Assembly: GCF_000374405.1 (NCBI RefSeq)
Contig: NZ_KB894262.1
Coordinates: forward strand, 1-64,000
Source of the DNA: Riemerella columbina DSM 16469
Lineage (GTDB): Bacteria > Bacteroidota > Bacteroidia > Flavobacteriales > Weeksellaceae
DNA length: 64,000 bases
Direction of reading: 5' to 3'
Shown here: positions 42,718 through 51,473 of the stretch, piece after piece
Layout: the number at the start of each line of letters is the position of its first letter
Numbering within the stretch: the first letter of the stretch is position 1
Notes under the pieces: model-generated
Database searches by the model: none
What the model saw: the letters and a program-made list of their open reading frames with translations, nothing else
Told to the model about the DNA's origin: nothing
Made by a program: the position numbers and the translations under genes

Positions 42718-43107
42718 TTATTCTAAGTCCTTTAATAAACACTCAATTTCTTTATCAATCTTGTCTTTTACTAATTTTGTGCTGGCGTAATTATGGTGTT
42801 GAATGGTTTTTGCTAATTCTAAATATTGCTGAGATAAGTTGAGGGCTTTTTCAGAATACAGTTTCGCGATTCTTAGAAAAAATAATACCATATAATTTCT
42901 ATGAACTTCATCAAACAATATATGCTGGTGTTGCTCAATATCTAGTTGGCTGATATCTTGGATTGTAATATCAAAATGTTGTTTTAAAAACGCATCATAA
43001 TCGTGTTCTAGGTCTTCAAATTTAGCTGTTTCATCCTTCCCTACCAATTTTTTTAATAGGCTGAAGAATAATTCTACATATTTTAGAAGGAAATCTTTTC
43101 TCAGCAT
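42718..43107 (-). CDS. Hypothetical helical protein, end of the glycosyl/acyl transferase operon
   Basis: The 129-residue product is all-helical and charged, with no signal peptide or membrane segment. Repeated hydrophobic heptads (ELFFSLLKKLVG, YMVLFFLRIAKLYSEK) suggest a helical bundle or TPR-like fold. No family was recognised. An in-frame start at 43236 would overlap the glycosyltransferase gene by over 100 bases, so the ATG at 43107, 10 bases after that gene ends, is chosen. It is probably transcribed with the acyltransferase and glycosyltransferase genes upstream. Confidence 0.65.
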   Translation of the reverse strand: MLRKDFLLKYVELFFSLLKKLVGKDETAKFEDLEHDYDAFLKQHFDITIQDISQLDIEQHQHILFDEVHRNYMVLFFLRIAKLYSEKALNLSQQYLELAKTIQHHNYASTKLVKDKIDKEIECLLKDLE

Positions 43108-43117
43108 GGTAGAGTTT

Positions 43118-44092
43118 TTACTTAAATCTATCGGTAATAAAATATTTAACAACAATCCATTGGTCTTGATGATAATTTTGGGTTTGGTGTTTATCTCGCC
43201 GTTTCCAAGTTTCAGGGGCTTGAGCGTAGAATGCAAAATGGGCTCTTACCACCGCCCAGAGATGAGGAAATCCGTTTTTAATTCCAAAATAAATCCCTGC
43301 CAACCCGTCTAAGCAAAGGCGTGGAAAGATGAGCCATAGTTTGCTTTTGGGTAAGTTTTTTAGGAGCATAGAAAGGTTATTGCGAATGTTGAGGTAGGTT
43401 TTTTGTGGGTGTTGTTTGTTTAGTGTACCACCCCCTACATGATACACGCGCGAATATCCCGTATAGAATACTAGGCGTCCTTTGTTTTTCAATCGCCAAC
43501 ACAGGTCTATTTCTTCCTGATGGGCAAAAAAACGCTCGTCAAATCTACCGATATTGAAAAAATCTTCTCTTCTGATGAATAAACAACAGCCCGATGCCCA
43601 AAAGATTTCCTTCACATCATCGTATTGTCCTTGGTCTTTTTCTAAATCATCAAACCGTCTGCCTCGGCAATACGGGTAGCCTAAATTATCCATCATACCA
43701 CCGCCAGCTCCTGCAAATTCAAAGTATTGTTCATTATTAAAATCTAAAATTTTAGGTTGAATGGCAGCGATATTCTGATTTTTTTGGAATAAATCCATCA
43801 CGGGAACCAACCAATTTTCGGTAACTTCTACATCGGAATTAAGTAAGCAAAAAATATCTTCTTTTATATGCTGAAGTCCCTCATTATATCCACCTGCGAA
43901 TCCTGTATTTTTTTTATTTTTGACAATGCTAATTTCAGGGAATTTTTCTTCTAATAAAGCTATGGAGTTATCCGTAGAAGCGTTATCAATAACATAAATT
44001 TTTGCTTCTTTAGAATAGCGGATAATATTAGGTAAAAACCGTTTAAGCCAATGTTTTCCGTTATAGTTGAGTATGGCAATAGCAATGGTCAT
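43118..44092 (-). CDS. Family 2 glycosyltransferase
   Basis: This 324-residue GT-A enzyme transfers a sugar from a nucleotide donor. VIDNASTDNS, LLNSDVEVTENWL (a DxD-like motif) and WASGCCLFIRRE are typical of rhamnosyl/galactofuranosyl-type GT2 proteins, as is the HQEEIDLCWRLK motif. A hydrophobic stretch in the last third may attach it to the membrane. It sits 6 bases downstream of a lipid A-type acyltransferase gene, so envelope glycolipid or LPS synthesis is the likely setting. The acceptor is unknown. Confidence 0.9.
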   Translation of the reverse strand: MTIAIAILNYNGKHWLKRFLPNIIRYSKEAKIYVIDNASTDNSIALLEEKFPEISIVKNKKNTGFAGGYNEGLQHIKEDIFCLLNSDVEVTENWLVPVMDLFQKNQNIAAIQPKILDFNNEQYFEFAGAGGGMMDNLGYPYCRGRRFDDLEKDQGQYDDVKEIFWASGCCLFIRREDFFNIGRFDERFFAHQEEIDLCWRLKNKGRLVFYTGYSRVYHVGGGTLNKQHPQKTYLNIRNNLSMLLKNLPKSKLWLIFPRLCLDGLAGIYFGIKNGFPHLWAVVRAHFAFYAQAPETWKRRDKHQTQNYHQDQWIVVKYFITDRFK

Positions 44093-44098
44093 AGTGGT

Positions 44099-44989
44099 TT
44101 AATATTTAGTGTTGTAATCAAGTTCGGATAAGGCGTGTTGGTATTTCCATCTTCGGTGGCTCCAAAGCCAGTTGTCGGGTCTTTTGTTGATGGTGTTTTC
44201 TAATAGTTGGTGGAATTTATGAACCACTTCATAAGGTTGGAATTTTTCGCCATCAGGATAGATTCTATGGTAATTTACTTGGTAATACCCGCGTTTTACT
44301 TTTTTCATTTCGCAGTAGATAAATACTAAATCCATTTTGGTTGAAAGTTTATCATAACCGATAAAAGCAGGCGTATTTTGGTTAAGGAAATTTAAACCGT
44401 AGCGAATTTCCGAAATATGAGGCGATTGGTCTGCCACGAACATATAGGCGGAGTTACCATCGTTAGGGGTTTTTAGCATATGCCGAATGACCTGGTTGGC
44501 TTCCAAAGCGGTATTGCCAAAACGCCCACGAATGAGTTTTATTTTTTCTTCCCAAAACCGACTTTGGATTTTTCTATACACGGGGTAGCAATGCTCTTGG
44601 GGAATGACGGTGGCTAAGGCATTGAACCATTCCCAATTAAAGACATGTCCAGCCAACATTATAATATTTTTGCCCTCATCTTTGGCGTCTTGAAACAGAT
44701 GTTGGTTAAGGTGCTGCACCCGAACTCTAAGTTCGGTGTTGCTAATGGTAAAAGTTTTTAGAGTTTCTACAATATAATCTGAAAAATTATGATAAAATGC
44801 TTTGCAAATGGCTTGTTTTTCTTTATCGCTTTTCTCAGGAAATGCATGGTTGAGGTTGTTCATCACCACTTTTTTTCGATAGCCTGTAATATGGTAAAGC
44901 GACACGAAAATAAGGTCTGAGAACACATATAAAATCGACAATGGTAATCTTGAAAACAACAAAAGTATCGCAAACAGAAGTCTATTCAA
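44099..44989 (-). CDS. Lysophospholipid/lipid A acyltransferase family protein (LpxL-like)
   Basis: This 296-residue inner-membrane protein belongs to the HtrB/LpxL/WaaM family that adds a secondary acyl chain to lipid A. A membrane anchor is near the N-terminus (LLFAILLLFSRLPL). GHVFNWEW supplies the H-x4-E catalytic pair, and later blocks are YPVYRKIQS, FVADQSP and RPDNWLWSHRRW, the family signature near the C-terminus. It is the first gene of a three-gene minus-strand operon with its own promoter at 45007-45014. The specific acyl acceptor is inferred from the family. Confidence 0.88.
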   Translation of the reverse strand: MNRLLFAILLLFSRLPLSILYVFSDLIFVSLYHITGYRKKVVMNNLNHAFPEKSDKEKQAICKAFYHNFSDYIVETLKTFTISNTELRVRVQHLNQHLFQDAKDEGKNIIMLAGHVFNWEWFNALATVIPQEHCYPVYRKIQSRFWEEKIKLIRGRFGNTALEANQVIRHMLKTPNDGNSAYMFVADQSPHISEIRYGLNFLNQNTPAFIGYDKLSTKMDLVFIYCEMKKVKRGYYQVNYHRIYPDGEKFQPYEVVHKFHQLLENTINKRPDNWLWSHRRWKYQHALSELDYNTKY

Positions 44990-45006
44990 AGTATTATATT
45001 TTCCCG

Positions 45007-45014
45007 CAAATTTA
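45007..45014 (-). promoter_or_regulatory. TAnnTTTG -7 element of the acyltransferase operon
   Basis: On the minus strand TAAATTTG lies 17 bases before the ATG at 44989. Confidence 0.6.
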
Positions 45015-45050
45015 CAAATTGAAATCCATATGGTATATTGAAAATTTGAT

Positions 45051-45058
45051 TATATTTG
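45051..45058 (+). promoter_or_regulatory. TAnnTTTG -7 element of the thioredoxin lipoprotein gene
   Basis: TATATTTG is divergent from the acyltransferase promoter. It would give a leader of about 60 bases before the ATG at 45122. Confidence 0.5.
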
Positions 45059-45121
45059 TTTAAACTTAAAAAGTTATAATTTAAACTTAAAAATTACCTA
45101 TTAAACTAGAAAAATAAATTT

Positions 45122-45676
45122 ATGAAAAAATCAATCGTCATTTCTTTAGCATTAGCCCAATCTATATTATTTTCTTGCCAGAAAAGCAAAGAAGCTACAT
45201 CGCAAGCGGTTCAAGATTCTGTAGCAACTACCGAGGCTAAAAAAGAATCCGCCAAACAAGAAAAAGCATCATTAGAAAAACCTTATCATCCAGAAGAAGA
45301 TGCTGAGGCGAAGTTGGCAGAATTGATAAAACAAGCACAAAAAGAACATAAAAATATTATGATTCAGGCAGGGGGCAATTGGTGTATCTGGTGCCTTAGA
45401 TTCAACGATTATGTTCAGAAAACCCCAGAACTAAAATCTATTATTGATGAAAACTACTTGTATTATCATCTAAATTATTCTAAGGAAAACAAGAACGAGG
45501 CTTTGTTTAATCAATTTGATAATCCGGGGGCTAAATATGGCTATCCAGTCTTTATCGTCTTAGATGAAAATGGCAAAATGATTCATACCCAAGACAGTGC
45601 TGTATTGGAAGATGGGGATGGCTATAGCTTAGAAAAAGTAAAGGAGTTCTTTAACCAATGGAAGCCTAAGCGCTAA
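45122..45676 (+). CDS. Thioredoxin-fold lipoprotein (WCIWC)
   Basis: The 184-residue lipoprotein (Cys 19, ILFSC) has a charged, Lys/Glu/Ala-rich linker and a thioredoxin fold with the active site WCIWC (Cys 88 and Cys 91), like the thioredoxin_7 group. A cis-proline is in YGYPVFIV. It probably acts as a periplasmic thiol-disulfide enzyme held at the membrane. Its stop overlaps the stop of the convergent corA gene by four bases. Confidence 0.88.
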   Translation: MKKSIVISLALAQSILFSCQKSKEATSQAVQDSVATTEAKKESAKQEKASLEKPYHPEEDAEAKLAELIKQAQKEHKNIMIQAGGNWCIWCLRFNDYVQKTPELKSIIDENYLYYHLNYSKENKNEALFNQFDNPGAKYGYPVFIVLDENGKMIHTQDSAVLEDGDGYSLEKVKEFFNQWKPKR

Positions 45677-46581
45677 AACTTTTTTCTTTTGAAATAGATA
45701 AATGTCGCAATGACAATCGCTGCCATCACGGCTAAAGTAATAAAGTAACCATATTTTTGATGAAGCTCTGGCATTACATCGAAGTTCATTCCATAGAGCC
45801 CTGCAATAAAGGTAATAGGCAAGAAATACACCGAGTAAATGGCTAAGAGTTTCATCACTTGGTTGGCTTTTTGGTCAGAAAGTGCGATATACATAGAAAT
45901 TAAGTTGGTAATCTGTGAGTTGAGGTGGTCAAAGTCGGCAATTACATCTTTTTGTTTATCAATAAGGTCAGCAATTTCTATATCCTTCAAATCTAAAAGT
46001 TTGAAAGCATTAATCCAATCATTCGACATTTGAAGGACTCTTGTACTCAGCCCTGCTTTGCGTTTTATTTTATAGAGTTCCGTTATAGGGTTATAGTCTA
46101 CATGATTTTGGAGGAATATTTCGGTTTCTATTTTATCCACTTTCAAGATCAGTTTTCTACTTTCGTCGTCAAAGGATTTGATCACTTTTAGTCCGAGGTA
46201 CAGTGCTAATTTTTCTGGACTGCTACTTAGATGGTTGTTGTGTTCTTCTTGTAATTCTGCCGCTAGTTCTTCTATACTTTTATTATTCGTTCTATGAATG
46301 GTGATAAGTGTATTATTAACGATTAAAATGGCTAGCTTAGTACTGATATCATTTACTCCATTTAGATTTTTTCTATGAAGATCCAAATACTCTCGAGTAA
46401 GAAAAAACTTAATGTCGTCTACTTTCTCAAATTTTGGAAGGTGGCTCGGATCTATGGCATCTTCTAAGTGAAATTTATTGACACCATAGGTTTGATGTAA
46501 AAAGGACAAATCCTCTTTCGTGGGTTTTTGAACATCTAGCCATTCACAAAACTGATTTTTAAAAATAAGTGCTCTTGCCAT
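45673..46581 (-). CDS. corA: CorA family magnesium transporter
   Basis: This 302-residue protein has the long cytoplasmic helical domain of CorA, then two membrane segments at the C-terminus. The loop between them carries the YGMN motif (AGLYGMNFD), which forms the selectivity filter for Mg2+. The end is lysine-rich (FKRKKF). A minus-strand TACTTTTG at 46586-46593 lies only four bases before the ATG, so the transcript would be leaderless or nearly so. It is monocistronic. Confidence 0.92.
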   Translation of the reverse strand: MARALIFKNQFCEWLDVQKPTKEDLSFLHQTYGVNKFHLEDAIDPSHLPKFEKVDDIKFFLTREYLDLHRKNLNGVNDISTKLAILIVNNTLITIHRTNNKSIEELAAELQEEHNNHLSSSPEKLALYLGLKVIKSFDDESRKLILKVDKIETEIFLQNHVDYNPITELYKIKRKAGLSTRVLQMSNDWINAFKLLDLKDIEIADLIDKQKDVIADFDHLNSQITNLISMYIALSDQKANQVMKLLAIYSVYFLPITFIAGLYGMNFDVMPELHQKYGYFITLAVMAAIVIATFIYFKRKKF

Positions 46582-46585
46582 AGTG

Positions 46586-46593
46586 CAAAAGTA
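46586..46593 (-). promoter_or_regulatory. TAnnTTTG -7 element directly ahead of corA
   Basis: TACTTTTG on the minus strand ends four bases before the start codon, which implies a leaderless transcript. Confidence 0.5.
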
Positions 46594-46695
46594 ATTAATT
46601 TTGCTTAAAAATTGAGTCTTCTTGAGAGGTGGTTCAAAAAAATTTGCTTTTAAATGCTAATATTCGTATATTTCGGGCTTAAAACATTTTGAATT

Positions 46696-46923
46696 ATGGA
46701 CGCAACTACAAAAGTTTCGGTGTTTGAAGCCGATAACATCTCAGAAGTACAATTGATAAAATCTAAATTGGAAGATGCAGGTATTGCTGCGGAAGTGGAC
46801 AATAATTATTTATCTTTTCTTTCTACACCTACGGCAACGGGAATGTGTGTAAAGGTAAGTTTGCAGGACGAGAAAAAAGCCCTTGATTTAATTGATGCTT
46901 ATCTAAAAGAGAATAATGACTAG
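46696..46923 (+). CDS. DUF2007 family small protein
   Basis: The 75-residue protein has the DUF2007 (putative signal-transducing) ferredoxin-like alpha/beta pattern: VFEADNISEVQLIKSKLEDAGI, then VDNN and a final VSLQDEKKALDLIDAYL. It has no signal peptide or membrane segment and its role is unknown. It stands alone ahead of the tRNA gene. Confidence 0.82.
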   Translation: MDATTKVSVFEADNISEVQLIKSKLEDAGIAAEVDNNYLSFLSTPTATGMCVKVSLQDEKKALDLIDAYLKENND

Positions 46924-46991
46924 CATATAAAATTTTGCAATAGAAAGTACGATTATTTGAAAGAATTGTTGTATTATTGCGAAACTTTTTT

Positions 46992-47065
46992 GGGGAATTG
47001 GCGCAGTTGGCTAGCGCGTTTGACTGGCAGTCAAAAGGTCACGGGTTCGAATCCCGTATTCTCCA
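46992..47065 (+). tRNA. tRNA-Ala (anticodon GGC)
   Basis: The 74-base cloverleaf is complete. The acceptor arm pairs GGGGAAT with ATTCTCC and includes the G3-U70 wobble that marks alanine tRNAs. The D stem is GCGC/GCGC, the anticodon stem TTTGA/TCAAA with loop CTGGCAG (anticodon GGC), and the T arm ACGGG-TTCGAAT-CCCGT. CCA is not encoded. A terminator follows at 47091-47119. Confidence 0.95.
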
Positions 47066-47090
47066 CAGTTTAAACTTTTATCAAACATTA

Positions 47091-47119
47091 AAAATCCTTT
47101 AGTCTAAAGGATTTTTTTT
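47091..47119 (+). terminator. Rho-independent terminator after the tRNA gene
   Basis: AAAATCCTTT and AAAGGATTTT form a 10-bp stem with a 5-base loop and run into a T-tract. Confidence 0.8.
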
Positions 47120-47150
47120 ATAAAATAAAGTGATTAAAATTTAAAAGTTG

Positions 47151-47158
47151 TATTTTTG
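47151..47158 (+). promoter_or_regulatory. TAnnTTTG -7 element of the NlpC/P60 gene
   Basis: TATTTTTG lies 37 bases ahead of the ATG at 47196. Confidence 0.55.
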
Positions 47159-47195
47159 AGGATTAATACCATTTTACATCAACTCAAAACTTTTA

Positions 47196-47738
47196 ATGAT
47201 GAAGAAATTTATAGGCTTATTTTTAATAATGATGACCCTTTATAGTTGTGGAACTTCCCATAGCAGTACTTCCAGAAGTAGGGCAAAGTCTTCATCCTAC
47301 CAACCTAAAACCTCAAAAACTTTGAGTTCAAGGGCTTATAACGCCTCACTATCTCGACAAGTCGTTAGAATTTTAAAAGATGCCGAGAAATATATTGGAA
47401 CGCCTTATAAATACGCGGGCAACACCTCATCAGGATTCGACTGTTCGGGGCTGGTATGCAAAGTGTTTTTAGAAAATGATAAATCCTTACCACGCCGCTC
47501 TGCTGACCAAGCTTTGGAAGGGGTACAGGTTGCCGTTAGTCAAATCCGACCAGGTGATTTAGTGTTTTTTGCAACCTCTGGTGGGAGTAAGGTTTCTCAT
47601 GTGGGCATTGTATACGATATCTTACCCGATGGTGAAATTACCTTTATCCATGCGTCCTCATCCAAAGGCGTTATGGTTTCATCACTTAATCAAAACTATT
47701 GGAATAAAGCCTTTCTATTTGCAAGGCGCGTACTTTAA
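47196..47738 (+). CDS. C40 family (NlpC/P60) peptidoglycan peptidase lipoprotein
   Basis: The 180-residue lipoprotein (Cys 18, LYSC) has a Ser-rich linker, then an NlpC/P60 domain that cuts peptide cross-links in the cell wall. The catalytic Cys 83 is in GFDCSGLV, the His is in VSHVGIVY, and the third polar residue is in FIHASSS. All are present. An ATG one codon later (47199) is equally possible. It precedes dapD, another cell-wall precursor gene, by 35 bases and the two may share a transcript. Confidence 0.93.
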   Translation: MMKKFIGLFLIMMTLYSCGTSHSSTSRSRAKSSSYQPKTSKTLSSRAYNASLSRQVVRILKDAEKYIGTPYKYAGNTSSGFDCSGLVCKVFLENDKSLPRRSADQALEGVQVAVSQIRPGDLVFFATSGGSKVSHVGIVYDILPDGEITFIHASSSKGVMVSSLNQNYWNKAFLFARRVL

Positions 47739-47773
47739 AAGAAAAAATTAACATATAAAACAAAAATAAAACT

Positions 47774-48586
47774 ATGTCATTACAACAAACTATTGAAAAT
47801 ATTTGGGATAATAGAGAACTTCTAAAAAATGAAGACAGCCAAAAAGCCATTCGCGAAGTGATTGCTAAATTAGATTTAGGGGAATTGCGCGTAGCAGAGC
47901 CTACGGAAAACGGATGGCAAGTTAATGAATGGGTAAAAAAAGCCGTTGTGATGTATTTCCCCATTCAAAAAATGGAAACGATAGAGGTAGGACCTTTTGA
48001 ATTTCACGACAAAATGCCATTAAAGAAAAACTATGCAGAAAAAGGTGTGAGGGTAGTACCTCATGCAGTGGCTAGAGAAGGAGCTTATATTGCCTCTGGC
48101 GTTATTATGATGCCGTCTTATGTTAATATTGGTGCCTATGTAGATAGCGGAACTATGGTGGACACTTGGGCTACGGTGGGAAGTTGTGCTCAGATTGGTA
48201 AAAATGTGCATTTGAGTGGTGGTGTAGGTATTGGTGGCGTATTAGAACCATTACAAGCGGCCCCTGTGATTATTGAAGATGATGTCTTTGTAGGTTCAAG
48301 ATGTATTGTAGTAGAAGGGGTTCATGTAGAAAAAGAAGCCGTACTTGGGGCTAATGTAGTATTGACGGGTTCTACCAAAATCATTGATGTAACGGGAAGC
48401 GAACCCGTAGAATATAAAGGCAGAGTACCAGCACGCTCAGTAGTAATTCCGGGAAGTTTAACGAAACAATTCCCAGCAGGCGAATACCAAGTACCATGTG
48501 CCTTAATTATTGGTAAAAGAAAAGAATCTACCGATAAAAAGACCTCTCTAAACGATGCGTTGAGAGAAAATAATGTAGCGGTTTAA
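47774..48586 (+). CDS. dapD: Tetrahydrodipicolinate N-succinyltransferase
   Basis: The 270-residue enzyme succinylates tetrahydrodipicolinate with succinyl-CoA, in the lysine and diaminopimelate pathway that feeds peptidoglycan. The N-terminal helical part is followed by a left-handed beta-helix of hexapeptide repeats (about 95-220), with MMPSYVNIGAYVDSGTMVDTWATVGSCAQIG in parts (MMPSYVNIGAYVD, TMVDTWATVG). Length and motifs are normal. It lies between the NlpC/P60 gene and a glycan gene cluster. Confidence 0.96.
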   Translation: MSLQQTIENIWDNRELLKNEDSQKAIREVIAKLDLGELRVAEPTENGWQVNEWVKKAVVMYFPIQKMETIEVGPFEFHDKMPLKKNYAEKGVRVVPHAVAREGAYIASGVIMMPSYVNIGAYVDSGTMVDTWATVGSCAQIGKNVHLSGGVGIGGVLEPLQAAPVIIEDDVFVGSRCIVVEGVHVEKEAVLGANVVLTGSTKIIDVTGSEPVEYKGRVPARSVVIPGSLTKQFPAGEYQVPCALIIGKRKESTDKKTSLNDALRENNVAV

Positions 48587-48596
48587 ATTTGATATT

Positions 48597-49760
48597 TTGA
48601 AAGCTAAATTCTTAAAATTCATTTCAAATCCCAAGTATATATTTGGGATTTATTTGCTTACTTCCATTATTACAGCACTGAGTAAAATGGGAGAGGGACA
48701 GCATAATAATTATCTGATTTTTAAGAATGTATTCTACAATACCCTGCATCGGCAGAACCTTTACGGCCTCTATCCAGAATTGTATTTTGATAGTAACCAT
48801 TATGGAATTTTCTTTAGTTGGCTCATCATGCCTTTCGCATTATTACCCGATGTTTTAGGAATGCCACTTTGGAACTTAGCCAATGCAGGCTTATTAATTT
48901 ATGCCTTCTCAAAATTACCATTGTCTACGCCAAAGAAATCTTTTGTGGCGTGGTTGTGTTTTCAAGAATATATTACGGCTGCAGTAAGTTTACAGTTTAA
49001 TGTAGGACTTACTGCACTATTGATATTATCGGCAATATATATAAATAATAAAAAAGAAGTCCATGCCGCGGTAGCCATTCTGATCGGCTTTTTTGTAAAA
49101 ATTTATGGTATTGCAGGGCTTTCAGGGTTTTTCTTTATTAAAAATAAGATGAAGTTTATCTTTTCTATAATAGGGATTTCCATTTTATTTTTTGTGATGC
49201 CTATGCTTATTTCTGATGTTCATTTTGGATGGCATTCTTATGTAGATTGGTATCAATCTTTAAGCGAAAAAAACCTTTCAAATCAAGTGCTCGGCAATCG
49301 TCAAGATTATTCATTAATGGGAATTGTTCGCAGGGTTTTAGGCGATGCAAATATTTCTAATTTAATATTTTTAATCCCAGGAATGCTCGTTTTTGCATTG
49401 CCTTATATTAGAATTTCTCAGTATCAGCATACCGCCTTTCGAATGATGATTTTAGCCTCTACCTTACTATTTATCGTGTTGTTCAGTTCAGGTTCGGAAT
49501 CGCCGACTTATATTATTGCAGTGGCAGGGGTAATGATTTGGTTCATCATGCAAAAACAGCAAACACCATTGACTTTAGGGCTAATGATTTTCGTAATGGT
49601 TTTAACCTGTTTTGGATTTTCAGATTTATTTCCAAGATGGATTAAAGAAGAATATATCATTAAATATTCATTAAAAGCGTTACCTTGTTGTTTGGTATGG
49701 TTTAGAATCATTTATGAATTGATGGTAAAGGATTTTGAAAAAGACTACGCATTAAATTAA
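48597..49760 (+). CDS. DUF2029/GT87-type membrane glycosyltransferase
   Basis: The 387-residue polytopic membrane protein (about ten segments) resembles the GT-C fold enzymes of the DUF2029/GT87 group, which use polyprenyl-phosphate sugars outside the inner membrane. The first loop contains LYFDSNHYGIFFSWL, including an acidic residue as expected, and IYGLAG-like FVKIYGIAGLSGF lies further on. The start is a TTG, 10 bases after dapD, with no better ATG nearby. It is the first of four genes with tiny gaps or overlaps. The donor could be supplied by the GT2 gene next to it. Confidence 0.75.
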   Translation: MKAKFLKFISNPKYIFGIYLLTSIITALSKMGEGQHNNYLIFKNVFYNTLHRQNLYGLYPELYFDSNHYGIFFSWLIMPFALLPDVLGMPLWNLANAGLLIYAFSKLPLSTPKKSFVAWLCFQEYITAAVSLQFNVGLTALLILSAIYINNKKEVHAAVAILIGFFVKIYGIAGLSGFFFIKNKMKFIFSIIGISILFFVMPMLISDVHFGWHSYVDWYQSLSEKNLSNQVLGNRQDYSLMGIVRRVLGDANISNLIFLIPGMLVFALPYIRISQYQHTAFRMMILASTLLFIVLFSSGSESPTYIIAVAGVMIWFIMQKQQTPLTLGLMIFVMVLTCFGFSDLFPRWIKEEYIIKYSLKALPCCLVWFRIIYELMVKDFEKDYALN

Positions 49761-49764
49761 ACCT

Positions 49765-50694
49765 ATGAAAACCATTACTATCGTCATACCCGCCTATAAT
49801 GAAGAGCATAATATTCGCCCTATTCATCAGCGAATAAAAGAAGTATTTACCACACTTCCTAACTATCAGTTTGAAATTATTTTTGTAAACGATGGAAGTA
49901 GGGATAATACACAGCAAGTGTTAGAGCAAGTTTCTCAAGAATTTAAAGAAATTAAATATATAGAATTTTCAAGGAATTTTGGTCATCAACCAGCAGTTAA
50001 AGCAGGAATGGATTGTGCCTATGGCAATGCCGTGATTTCTATGGATGCCGATTTGCAACACCCGCCAGAATTAATTCCAAAGATGATACAACAATGGGAA
50101 GCGGGCTATGATTTAGTCTACACTATTCGTACTTATCCTAAAGAAATTTCCTATTTTAAACGCTGGACATCTAAATGGTTTTACCGATTTTTATCTCAAT
50201 TATCCGATGTCAACTTAACCAAGGGTGGCGGTTCAGATTTTAGATTAATGGACGCTTCAGTCATTGAAGTGATGCGAACCATGAAAGAAGACGATTTATT
50301 CCTTAGAGGCTTAGCCAGTTGGGTAGGCTTTAAACAAACGGGAATCGAATTTACTGCATCGGAACGCTTCTCTGGTGAGAGTAGTTATAATCTCAAAAAA
50401 ATGATGAAATTTGCCTTTACGGGAATTACAGCATTTAGCGTTAAGCCATTGTATATCGCTGCTTATTTAGGATTCTTAATTTCAGCTTTAGCCGTATTGA
50501 TTTATGTGCCTTATGTGGCTTATTCATTTTGGGCAAAAACAGAAATTTCGGGTTGGGCATCGTTAATTATGACGGTAGTATTTTTCGGTGGTATGCAATT
50601 TATTTTAATGGGTATCATTGGAATTTATTTGGGCAAAATTTTCAAACAATCTAAGGAGCGTCCCAACTATATCATCCGTTCCAAAAACTTTTAA
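49765..50694 (+). CDS. Polyprenyl-phosphate glycosyltransferase (GT2, DPM1/GtrB-like)
   Basis: This 309-residue GT2 enzyme transfers a sugar to polyprenyl phosphate. The motifs are VIPAYNEEHNI, VNDGSRDNTQ, MDADLQHPPELI (with the DxD) and the conserved RGLASWVGFKQ block. Two C-terminal membrane segments follow (about 230-250 and 268-290), as in GtrB/ArnC-like proteins. It sits 4 bases after the GT87-type gene and 2 bases before a deacetylase, so they likely act in one glycan pathway. The sugar is unknown. Confidence 0.92.
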   Translation: MKTITIVIPAYNEEHNIRPIHQRIKEVFTTLPNYQFEIIFVNDGSRDNTQQVLEQVSQEFKEIKYIEFSRNFGHQPAVKAGMDCAYGNAVISMDADLQHPPELIPKMIQQWEAGYDLVYTIRTYPKEISYFKRWTSKWFYRFLSQLSDVNLTKGGGSDFRLMDASVIEVMRTMKEDDLFLRGLASWVGFKQTGIEFTASERFSGESSYNLKKMMKFAFTGITAFSVKPLYIAAYLGFLISALAVLIYVPYVAYSFWAKTEISGWASLIMTVVFFGGMQFILMGIIGIYLGKIFKQSKERPNYIIRSKNF

Positions 50695-50696
50695 TT

Positions 50697-51473
50697 ATGG
50701 TATTACTTTCATTTGACATAGAAGAATTTGATATGCCTTTGGAATATAAAGGAACAATTCCTTTCGAAGAGCAATTGGCAGTATCCCAAGGCGGTTTAAC
50801 GAAGATTTTAGACTTGTTGAAAAAACATCAAGTACAAGCCACTTTTTTTTCTACAGTGGTTTTTGCCGAAAATAGCAAACCATTGATTGAACGATTACTA
50901 TCTGAAGGTCATGAGCTAGCTTCCCATACTTGGTATCATTCACAATTTGATGAAGCAGATTTAAAAAAATCTCGTGAACAGTTGAATCAATTATTTAATG
51001 TTGAGGTAAAAGGTCTTAGAATGCCGAGAATGCAACCAGTGAGCAAAACGGCTGTTTCAGACGCAGGCTATGAATATAACTCTTCCATTAATCCCACTTT
51101 TTTACCGGGAAGATATAATAATTTAAAAGTTTCTAGAACTTATTTTAAGGAAAATGATGTTTGGCAAATTCCAGCTTCAGTATCTTGTTTTAGAGTGCCT
51201 TTATTTTGGTTAAGTTTTCATAACTTTCCTACTGCTTTTTATCGTTGGCTTTGTCGCTATGCAATGAAAAAAGATGGCTATTTAAATCTTTATTTTCATC
51301 CTTGGGAGTTTATGGACATTACAAAATCAGCCTATCAATTGCCTGACTTTACAACTAAAAATACGGGCGATGCGATGGTGCGTCGTTTTGATGAATTGAT
51401 TACTTATTTTAAAAATAAAGGTTATGATTTTGGTACTTTTTTCACTTTTATTAAGCAAAAAATAGAGTCATGA
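50697..51473 (+). CDS. Polysaccharide deacetylase (NodB-type) family protein
   Basis: The 258-residue protein has the NodB fold. The metal/catalytic Asp is near the start (LSFDIEEFDMP), the metal-binding H-x3-H is in ASHTWYHSQFD, and later blocks are RMPRMQPV and FYFHPWEF-like LYFHPWEFMDI with a His. No signal peptide is seen, so it should act in the cytoplasm, on a lipid-linked or nucleotide sugar. The next gene overlaps its stop by four bases (ATGA). It belongs to the four-gene glycan cluster. Confidence 0.88.
   Translation: MVLLSFDIEEFDMPLEYKGTIPFEEQLAVSQGGLTKILDLLKKHQVQATFFSTVVFAENSKPLIERLLSEGHELASHTWYHSQFDEADLKKSREQLNQLFNVEVKGLRMPRMQPVSKTAVSDAGYEYNSSINPTFLPGRYNNLKVSRTYFKENDVWQIPASVSCFRVPLFWLSFHNFPTAFYRWLCRYAMKKDGYLNLYFHPWEFMDITKSAYQLPDFTTKNTGDAMVRRFDELITYFKNKGYDFGTFFTFIKQKIES

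Noticed and set aside
42718-43236. A 172-residue version of the hypothetical protein downstream of the glycosyltransferase.
   Set aside because: The first 43 codons would overlap the glycosyltransferase reading frame by over 100 bases. The ATG at 43107 is better placed.
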